A stretch of DNA of 64,000 bases from Lysobacter_L cavernae (GTDB lineage: Bacteria; Pseudomonadota; Gammaproteobacteria; Xanthomonadales; Xanthomonadaceae). Both the position numbers and the translations under genes were made by a program. How positions within the stretch are numbered: the first letter of the stretch is position 1; each line of letters opens with the position of its first letter. Location: positions 496,001 through 560,000 of the forward strand of contig NZ_JBHRXK010000002.1 of the NCBI RefSeq assembly GCF_042648505.1, given 5' to 3'. The notes beneath the pieces were generated by a model that worked only from the letters and a program-made list of their open reading frames with translations, ran no database searches and was not told the DNA's origin. Shown piece by piece: positions 58,881 through 64,000 of this stretch.

Positions 58881-59352
58881 TCGTCATCCTGCCGGGTCGA
58901 TTTTTCAAGGTGTCTGGAATTCGCACTTCGTTGGAACGTATCTGGCTGGACAGCCCATCAAAGATGGTCGCGCGATCAGATTCGGTAACCCCCCTGAGTG
59001 AACATTCCCAGATCACACATGCGCGCCACCCCATCTCGGCAAGTTGCGCGAGTACGCGTTCATCCCGGCTCTGATTCGACTCGATCTTGTCCCGCCAGAA
59101 CTCAGGCCGGGTCTTTGGCAGGCGGAAAAGCGGACAGGCGTGCCCGTGCCAGAAGCAGCCATGAACGAAAACCACCATCCTGTATCGCGGCAACACCAGA
59201 TCTGGACGCCCCGGCAGACCGGCTCCGCCAAGTCGATAGCGGAACCCTCTCGCGTGGAGCGCCCTACGCACGAGTAGTTCCAGTTTCGTATCAGACCCGC
59301 GTATCCGCGACATCTGCGCGGACCGCTGCTCGGGGGTGAGGATGTCGACCAA
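58783..59352 (-). CDS. vsr: Very short patch repair endonuclease Vsr
   Basis: Nicks 5' of the T in T:G mismatches made when methylcytosine deaminates in CCWGG sites, protecting genomes with Dcm. 189 residues. MSRIRGSDTKLELLVRRAL, D51 in GRPDLVLPRYR, H64 in FVHGCFWHGH and W in EFWRDKIESNQ match the E. coli protein residue by residue. It starts at TTG 59352, 3 bp after the dcm stop in the same frame. The C-terminus runs ~40 residues longer than usual (Vsr is about 130-160) and covers the endonuclease start; the extension is charged and may be incidental. Confidence 0.9.
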   Translation of the reverse strand: MVDILTPEQRSAQMSRIRGSDTKLELLVRRALHARGFRYRLGGAGLPGRPDLVLPRYRMVVFVHGCFWHGHACPLFRLPKTRPEFWRDKIESNQSRDERVLAQLAEMGWRACVIWECSLRGVTESDRATIFDGLSSQIRSNEVRIPDTLKNRPGRMTNEARRTRRVHLVKARGACGAKQRDVPEETFAE

Positions 59353-59355
59353 TGC

Positions 59356-60600
59356 TTAGGCGGCTTTCTTCGCGCGCTTTCCGGGCACGGTGGATTCCGC
59401 TTTGATGAAGGGCGCCATGACGCGCGCGACTTCGGCAATCACCGGCACCACAACGGAATTCCCGAACTGTTTATAGGAACGAGTATCGGAGACCGGAATT
59501 CTGAAGGAGTCATCGAATCCCATCAGTCGTGCGCATTCGCGTGGCGTTAGGCGGCGTGGATTCTTCTTCGATCCCTGTGATATTAGGATCTCAGAACCGT
59601 CCTTGTAGTAACGGGCCGATAGCGTTCTCGCAGTGTCCTTGGCGGTCACCAAGCCGAAGCCAAAGCCGTTGCCCTTCTCGCGGTGCTTCGTCGCGTAGTT
59701 CTGCAGGTAAGCCCATAACTTGTCGGAGAGGGTATAGGCGGCGGAAACCCTGCCGTTCGCTCCTTCCAGAAAATTCCATTCTGAAGGATCCGTTCCATCC
59801 TGCTTGTGCAGGATGCTAGACAGCTTCGGTGCCGCTTCGAAATCGGGCAGTTTGAGGTCATTCCAGTCGAACCCGACGTAATCGCGAAACCCAACAATGA
59901 TAATGCGCTCGCGATGCTGAGGAACGAAGTGCTTGCCGTTGATGACCTTCGTCATGACGTGATAGCCGAGCTCGTTGCGCAATACGTCCGTTATGGTCGC
60001 GAACGTGCGGCCCTTGTCGTGGCTGACGAGGTTCTTCACGTTTTCCAGCAGGAAGGCTTTTGGGCGCTTCTCTGCAATGATCCTGGCGACATCGAAGAAC
60101 AGGGTACCCTGCGTCTTGTCGGCGAAACCGTGCGGCCGGCCAAGCGCGTTCTTCTTTGATACGCCAGCAATGGAGAACGGCTGGCACGGAAAGCCCGCGA
60201 GCAGCACATCATGGTCGGGCACGTCCTTTTCGTGCACGGTGGTGATGTCGCCTGCGAACACATGATTGGGGCCGTCATGGAAGTTCGCCGCGTACGTCTT
60301 GCGGGCGTAGGCATCCCATTCGCTGGTGAAGACACAGCGTCCACCCTGCTTTTCGAACGCGATTCGCATGCCGCCGATGCCGGCGAAGAGGTCGATGAAT
60401 GTGAAGTCTGCAGGAGCGTCGTTCTCCAAGCCCTGCAAAGGAAGAAGCCGCTGCCGGATGGCATCGCTGACGTAAGGCGGCGGATCGCTTTCGCGCGTAT
60501 GCCATCGACGAACCGTCCGTGCATCCACGCCAAGCGCCATCGCAACCTCGCGGGGGCTGTATCGCTGGAGTGCGTAGTCGATCAGGGCATGTGTATCCAT
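59356..60600 (-). CDS. dcm: DNA (cytosine-5) methyltransferase, Dcm/M.EcoRII family
   Basis: Methylates the inner C of CCWGG (inferred). 414 residues: FAGIGG (72-77), SEW (93-95), catalytic C139 in GFPCQPFSIAGVSKKNALG, ENVKNL (186-191) and QHRERIIIVG, then ARTLSARYYKDGSEILI and the terminal RQFGNS equivalent, KQFGNSVVVPV. It follows E. coli Dcm closely. An N-terminal helix-turn-helix (YSPREVAMALGVDARTVRRW) is typical of M.EcoRII/M.SsoII, which repress their own promoters. The ATG at 60600 is preceded on its strand by CCTGGAG, which overlays the ribosome-binding site with a CCWGG site. The frame stays open farther upstream only through tandem repeats. Confidence 0.93.
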   Translation of the reverse strand: MDTHALIDYALQRYSPREVAMALGVDARTVRRWHTRESDPPPYVSDAIRQRLLPLQGLENDAPADFTFIDLFAGIGGMRIAFEKQGGRCVFTSEWDAYARKTYAANFHDGPNHVFAGDITTVHEKDVPDHDVLLAGFPCQPFSIAGVSKKNALGRPHGFADKTQGTLFFDVARIIAEKRPKAFLLENVKNLVSHDKGRTFATITDVLRNELGYHVMTKVINGKHFVPQHRERIIIVGFRDYVGFDWNDLKLPDFEAAPKLSSILHKQDGTDPSEWNFLEGANGRVSAAYTLSDKLWAYLQNYATKHREKGNGFGFGLVTAKDTARTLSARYYKDGSEILISQGSKKNPRRLTPRECARLMGFDDSFRIPVSDTRSYKQFGNSVVVPVIAEVARVMAPFIKAESTVPGKRAKKAA

Positions 60601-60766
60601 TTGTAGCTCCAGGAAATATGGGGGCAGCTTGTCCGTTTTCGTCCCGTGGGGGAAGAGGAACACGCCATGAGATCGCGGATGGCGCTCACCGCCTGCGACT
60701 GGCTGTGGACAACTTCGGTGACCGGCTGGCCGGTTGAGGCTATCGAGGTCGAAAGGCGAAGCCCCG

Positions 60767-60979
60767 AAGCTCCGAGCGCTGCCCCGGAGGGCCAACGCTG
60801 GAGCCTCAAGCTCGGGGCTTCGACCCCAAAGGGTCCAACCGTGGAGCCCGAAGCTCCGGGCTTCGACCCCGGAGGGTCCATCGGTGGAGCCTGAAGCTCC
60901 GGACTTAGACCCCAAAGGGTCCAGCGGTGGCGTTCGAAGCTCGGGGCTTCGACCCACCACGCCCGTCCCGTCGAGCTCA
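60767..60979. repeat. Tandem ~43-bp repeats upstream of dcm
   Basis: AAGCTC anchors occur at 60767, 60808, 60851, 60894 and 60937, i.e. a period of 41, 43, 43 and 43 bp. The typical unit is AAGCTCGGGGCTTCGACCCC plus AAAGGGTCCAACCGTGGAGCC; GACCCCAAAGGGTC is a palindrome in each. Units differ at several bases. This array fills most of the 541-bp gap between dcm and the next gene; no gene is seen. Confidence 0.85.
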
Positions 60980-61141
60980 AGACTACGACGTTCGAGCCCA
61001 CCGCCCCAAAGGGGCGACACCCGCCTCGCCGCAGCCATCGCCGGGCAACAAAAACCCGGCGGACGAGGCGGCTGCCTCGCCCGCCGGGCTGGGTCTTCGC
61101 TCACCGCCGCGCGGGATGCACGAGGCGGCTGCCGCGGCGGA

Positions 61142-61615
61142 TCAGCCGGCCGGTTCGGGCTCGGGCTGCTCGGCGCGGCGGCTGCGGGCGAAGCGGCCCG
61201 ACAGCTCCTTGCGGGCGCTCTTCAGCGCTTCACCCTTGCCCGAGACCTCGAGCAGGCGGTAGCCCTCCAGCGCGATCGACATGATGTCGCTGCCCAGCGC
61301 CATCTCGGTGTCGTCGGCGGTTTCCACCAGCTGGCGCAGCTGTGCCAGGCGCGGCCGCAGCTGGTCGAGTGCGGTGCGGTCGGCCAGTGCCTCGGCCAGG
61401 CCCAGGTTGGGCGGCACCATTTGCGGGTTGCTCTCGAGCATGGTCAGGGCCAGGTCGCAGAAGGCGCGCGACTTGGGGCCCATCTTCTTCAGTTCGATCC
61501 GCTGCTCGGGCTGCAGCACCAGCATCGGCGCCATCACCCGGCGCAGCGTGCCCAGTGCGCCGTCCATGTCGGCCAGGTCCTGCGCCGAGAGGTTCAATGA
61601 AATCAGGTTCTGCAT
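61142..61615 (-). CDS. Conserved hypothetical helical protein
   Basis: 157 residues, all helix by composition: LISLNLSAQDLADMDGALGT, LQPEQRIELKKMGPKSRAF, LALTMLESNPQMVPPNL and LRQLVETADDTEMALGSDIM. No catalytic motif, no membrane segment, basic C-terminus. It resembles conserved hypothetical proteins of Gram-negative bacteria with a MGPKSRAF-like box; no function is known to me. GC content looks like the core genome, unlike the nearby restriction genes. It lies between dcm and the kinase-tail remnant. Confidence 0.65.
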   Translation of the reverse strand: MQNLISLNLSAQDLADMDGALGTLRRVMAPMLVLQPEQRIELKKMGPKSRAFCDLALTMLESNPQMVPPNLGLAEALADRTALDQLRPRLAQLRQLVETADDTEMALGSDIMSIALEGYRLLEVSGKGEALKSARKELSGRFARSRRAEQPEPEPAG

Positions 61616-61777
61616 GACGTTTCCTTACGTTCCTTTTGCGAGTCCGGGCATGCCGACAAAGGCTGGGCCGGACGGTCCATGCTCCGCCGCGTTCCGTGCG
61701 GGCGGGTGCTGCAAGGCCGACAGGTCGGCGAGGGAGCGGGGCCGAGTGTGGCAGCGGCGCGGGCGGCGTGCCAGCGG

Positions 61778-61860
61778 CAGGGCGGGCTTCAACCCGCCAC
61801 TCCGGCGTCCGGTGGCATGACGGCGGGTTGAAAGTGCTGGCGGGTTGAACCCGCCCTACG
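61778..61860. repeat. Palindromic repeat GGCGGGTT/AACCCGCC beside the kinase-tail remnant
   Basis: AGGGCGGGCTTCAACCCGCC near 61780, the arm GGCGGGTTGAA near 61822 and GGCGGGTTGAACCCGCCCTA ending at ~61858. It directly abuts the duplicated kinase tail (61864), so it may mark the duplication or insertion endpoint. Confidence 0.75.
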
Positions 61861-61863
61861 AAG

Positions 61864-61935
61864 CTGACCAAGCCGATCAAGCCGGCCTCGCTGCGGACGT
61901 TCCTGGTGGCGCAGCGGCAGACGGTACGGGTTTAG
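61864..61935 (+). pseudogene. Remnant of the sensor kinase 3' end (72 bp)
   Basis: CTGACCAAGCCGATCAAGCC ... to TTTAG matches 57279-57350, the end of the kinase receiver, at 65 of 72 positions by my count. It keeps the frame and the stop: LTKPIKPASLRTFLVAQRQT against LTKPIKPASLRAFLAAQRQV. Without a start it is not a gene. Its divergence from the intact copy excludes a very recent exact duplication. About 100 bp of sequence without recognised features follow. Confidence 0.88.
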
Positions 61936-62033
61936 GCCTGCGCGTTGCGGCATATCCGTTCTTGCCGGATGTTCGAGCTGTGGATTCAACAGAGCTGCGC
62001 AGTGGTTCAATCAAGCGCGCATGCAACGACGCG

Positions 62034-63575
62034 TCATTGGCCGCGGATTTCCGTCGCGATGCGCGCGGCCATGTAGGCATGGAACGGGTTGTAACTGAGC
62101 CGGCTCAGGCTGTCCTGTGACACCACCAGGGCATTGCGCTCGCCACGCACCGCAATCGCGCCCAGCTGCACGGTCCTGCGTCCCGATGGGCGATGGCCGT
62201 AAAGCGGGTCGTCGTCCGCAAACGGCAGCGCGATATGCGACAGCGAGTACACATCGGCCGGGTAACGCAGCCCGGTGGCCTGCGCCTGCAGCGCGCTGCC
62301 ACCTGCAGGCCGTGATCGCGCCACTGCCGCCGCGTCGCCTTCCGACGCCGTGCCGACCACGGTGAGCGTGTAGCGGCGCGGCGCGGCCTGCAACGCCGTG
62401 CGCGACCAGCCGCTTGCGGCCGGGCGCAACATCGGCGCGATGGCCCGCGTGCGATTGACATCGAACAGGATCAATTCACTGCCGTTGGCCGCCAGCTTGT
62501 CGAACAGCCGTGTCATCACGCCATGCGCACTGACGGTGTCGTCGACCACCGACTGGAACGCCAGAATCGGTGGCACGCGGCCCATGCGCCGCTGCCGTTC
62601 CACTGCTTCTATTGCAGCGTGCAGGTCGGCGGTCACCAGATACGATTCGCGCGCCGCGCGCACCGGAAACGAGTTGTACTTGAAGGGGTTGTATTCCGGC
62701 AGCACGTCCAGCCAGGCGGACTTGGCGTAACGGCTGAGCATCGCCGGCAGGCCCGCCAGGCCGGCATAGCGGGCAAAGCGATTGACCTCGATCATCGGCG
62801 ACAGCAGGACGATGCGGTCGACGTCGTTGGGTGCGCCGCGTTCGATGCGCCCCATCACGTGCCGCAATGCCAAGGCGGCGCCGTTCGAGTACCCCACCAG
62901 GTGGACCGGCAAACCGCCGCCGGCGCGAGCACGCGCCGCGGCCATGGCCATCTCGACCGCCGCATACCATTCCTTGCGACCTTGCTGCGTGAGCGCGGCG
63001 GGCACGGTGCCATGCCCGGGCAGGCGCGGCACGATGGCAATGAAGCCACGCTGCCGATACAGCTCGGCCAGGCTGCGCATGCTGTACGGGGCGTCGGTCA
63101 GGCCGTGCAGCAGCACCGCCACGCCCAGGGCTGCGCCCGCGGGCTCGAGCACGAAGGAGCGGTTCCAGTCGCGGCCGAACGCCGCCGGCGAAGTGAGGCT
63201 GGCATCGTGGTAACGGTTCAGCGGCGTGCGATCGCCCGGTTGCAGTTGGCTTTGCATGTCGCGATGGAGCTGCTCGAACAGTTTGTTTTCCGCCGTGACA
63301 TAGGCCGGCCAATCGCCACGGGCGATGGCATCCGCGGGCAGCTCGGTGGGCACGATCGTGTGCCATGGCTGCAACGGCGGGCCCTGCGTCGCCTGCCAGG
63401 CGCGAATGCCCACCAGCATGAGCACCGCCAGCGCCACGGCCGTTGCGCCCTTGCGGACCACCTTGTCGACAGCGGCCGCCATGCGCCGCAAGAAGGCACG
63501 GGTCTGGCGACGAAGAGGCTCATCACCATCTGTGGGTCGCGAGACCCCATCCTCACCCTCGGGAGTTGCCGTCAT
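62034..63575 (-). CDS. Alpha/beta hydrolase, membrane-anchored
   Basis: 513 residues: N-terminal cytoplasmic part, one helix (VVRKGATAVALAVLMLVGI, about residues 40-60), then a periplasmic or external alpha/beta-hydrolase. GVAVLLHGLTDAPYSMRSLA (oxyanion HG), nucleophile Ser in HLVGYSNGAALALRH and a late Asp region in LAFQSVVDDTVSAHG. The His is probably in LSHIALPFADDDPLYG. The ATG at 63575 (MTATPEGEDG) is chosen; an upstream ATG at 63617 is possible. Esterase or lipase-like; substrate unknown. Confidence 0.8.
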   Translation of the reverse strand: MTATPEGEDGVSRPTDGDEPLRRQTRAFLRRMAAAVDKVVRKGATAVALAVLMLVGIRAWQATQGPPLQPWHTIVPTELPADAIARGDWPAYVTAENKLFEQLHRDMQSQLQPGDRTPLNRYHDASLTSPAAFGRDWNRSFVLEPAGAALGVAVLLHGLTDAPYSMRSLAELYRQRGFIAIVPRLPGHGTVPAALTQQGRKEWYAAVEMAMAAARARAGGGLPVHLVGYSNGAALALRHVMGRIERGAPNDVDRIVLLSPMIEVNRFARYAGLAGLPAMLSRYAKSAWLDVLPEYNPFKYNSFPVRAARESYLVTADLHAAIEAVERQRRMGRVPPILAFQSVVDDTVSAHGVMTRLFDKLAANGSELILFDVNRTRAIAPMLRPAASGWSRTALQAAPRRYTLTVVGTASEGDAAAVARSRPAGGSALQAQATGLRYPADVYSLSHIALPFADDDPLYGHRPSGRRTVQLGAIAVRGERNALVVSQDSLSRLSYNPFHAYMAARIATEIRGQ

Positions 63576-63647
63576 GCGCCCTGCCCATGCTGTGACCGAT
63601 GTGGTCCATCGTCGCATGCGCGAACGATGGCGCGGCGCTGGACCTCG

Positions 63648-64000
63648 CTACTCCGCTTCTTCCGGCGGCGGCACGATCGCGCTGGGGTCGAGTGCGAGGC
63701 GGCCGGCGATCAGCACGGCCTGGGTGCGGTTGTTGGCGCCGAGCTTGCGCAGGATCGCGGTGACATGCGCCTTGACCGTGGCTTCGGACACGCCCAGCTC
63801 GTAGCCGATCTGCTTGTTGAGCAGGCCGGCGCCGAGCATCTGCAGCACCCGGAACTGCTGCGGGGTGAGGTCGCGCAGGCGTTGCGCGGCGTCGTGCTCG
63901 TCGGCGTGCGCGGCCGGCGCCGACAGTGCCGCCGCTGGCGCCCAGCGGTCGCCGTCGAGCACGCGCGTGATCGCCTCGCCGAGCGTCGCCGCATCGGCGG
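63648..64000 (-). CDS. LuxR/NarL-type response regulator, C-terminal part (5' beyond window)
   Basis: The visible ~117 residues contain the LuxR helix-turn-helix: LTPQQFRVLQMLGAGLLNKQ, IGYELGVSEATVKAHVTAIL and LRKLGANNRTQAVLIAGRLA. Upstream of it, TLGEAITRVLDGDRWAP is the linker typical of two-component regulators. The gene continues past base 64000, so the receiver domain is not seen. It is probably the output partner of the large sensor kinase at 53.8-57.4 kb, from which it is separated by the restriction island, a hypothetical gene and the hydrolase gene. Confidence 0.83.
   Translation of the reverse strand, partial: ADAATLGEAITRVLDGDRWAPAAALSAPAAHADEHDAAQRLRDLTPQQFRVLQMLGAGLLNKQIGYELGVSEATVKAHVTAILRKLGANNRTQAVLIAGRLALDPSAIVPPPEEAE

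Noticed and set aside
60767..60979. 43-bp tandem array as a CRISPR
   Set aside because: The units are contiguous and degenerate with no constant repeat/unique spacer alternation, and no cas genes are present.
60601..61104. N-terminal extension of dcm by 168 codons through the 43-bp repeats
   Set aside because: Translation of the repeats gives SPELEAPALALRG-like low complexity, and homology to Dcm plus a ribosome-binding site place the start at 60600.

Overview
The window is about 70% G+C. Its gene content (UvrD, HemB, AroE, ParAB, RsmG, S9 dipeptidyl peptidase, DUF885 and a xanthomonadin-type aryl polyene cluster with a XanB2-like chorismatase) and its many short palindromic intergenic repeats point to a gammaproteobacterium of the Xanthomonadaceae/Lysobacteraceae (Xanthomonas, Lysobacter, Luteimonas and relatives). 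The genus cannot be fixed from the sequence alone.

Layout. 1-11.1 kb: end of an ada gene with its DNA-damage oxygenase partner, uvrD, a long repeat-filled gap, a secreted peptidase-like protein, a YfcG-like glutathione transferase coupled to a secreted dipeptidyl peptidase, a lipocalin-like gene with a disrupted 5' end, a frameshifted 2OG-Fe(II) oxygenase and a YdcF-type membrane protein. 11.2-24.4 kb: aryl polyene (xanthomonadin-like) pigment cluster with ketosynthase, chain-length factor, glycosyltransferase, ketoreductase, two hotdog dehydratases, MMPL exporter, LolA-like carrier, acyltransferase, membrane protein, acyl carrier protein, flavin halogenase-like enzyme and XanB2-like chorismatase. 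The exporter is preceded by a 221-bp tandem duplication of its 5' end, which creates two short translationally coupled ORFs. 24.5-34.4 kb: small membrane protein, a secreted metalloprotease with an overlapping small secreted partner, a sulfate import operon (porin, Sbp, CysT, CysW, CysA) and hemB. 34.6-44.0 kb: beta-propeller protein, aroE, YkgJ-like protein, gamma carbonic anhydrase, coniferyl aldehyde dehydrogenase, hipBA toxin-antitoxin, xth, GlsB, then a divergent acyl-ACP ligase and phosphopantetheinyl transferase that probably belong to the pigment pathway. 44.1-57.4 kb: rsmG-parA-parB, a nucleotide-sugar epimerase/glycosyltransferase/LAB_N envelope group, DUF885, rpmB-rpmG, cardiolipin synthase and a very large SSS-PAS-kinase-receiver sensor protein. 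57.5-61.9 kb: a complete EcoRII-like restriction-modification set (dcm, vsr, endonuclease) and a conserved hypothetical, bounded by two copies of the last 72 bp of the sensor kinase gene. 62.0-64.0 kb: alpha/beta hydrolase and the end of a LuxR-type response regulator.

How the genes work together. AroE feeds shikimate to chorismate, XanB2 turns chorismate into hydroxybenzoate, the ligase at 42 kb loads it on an acyl carrier protein activated by the transferase at 43.4 kb, and the 11-24 kb enzymes elongate, reduce, dehydrate, possibly halogenate, acylate and export the polyene. The kinase at 53.8 kb and the regulator at 63.6 kb look like a two-component pair separated by the restriction island.

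Most noteworthy: the kinase-tail duplication bounding the EcoRII-like island, the exporter N-terminal tandem array, the split pigment pathway, and two disrupted genes (8.3 kb and 10.0 kb).
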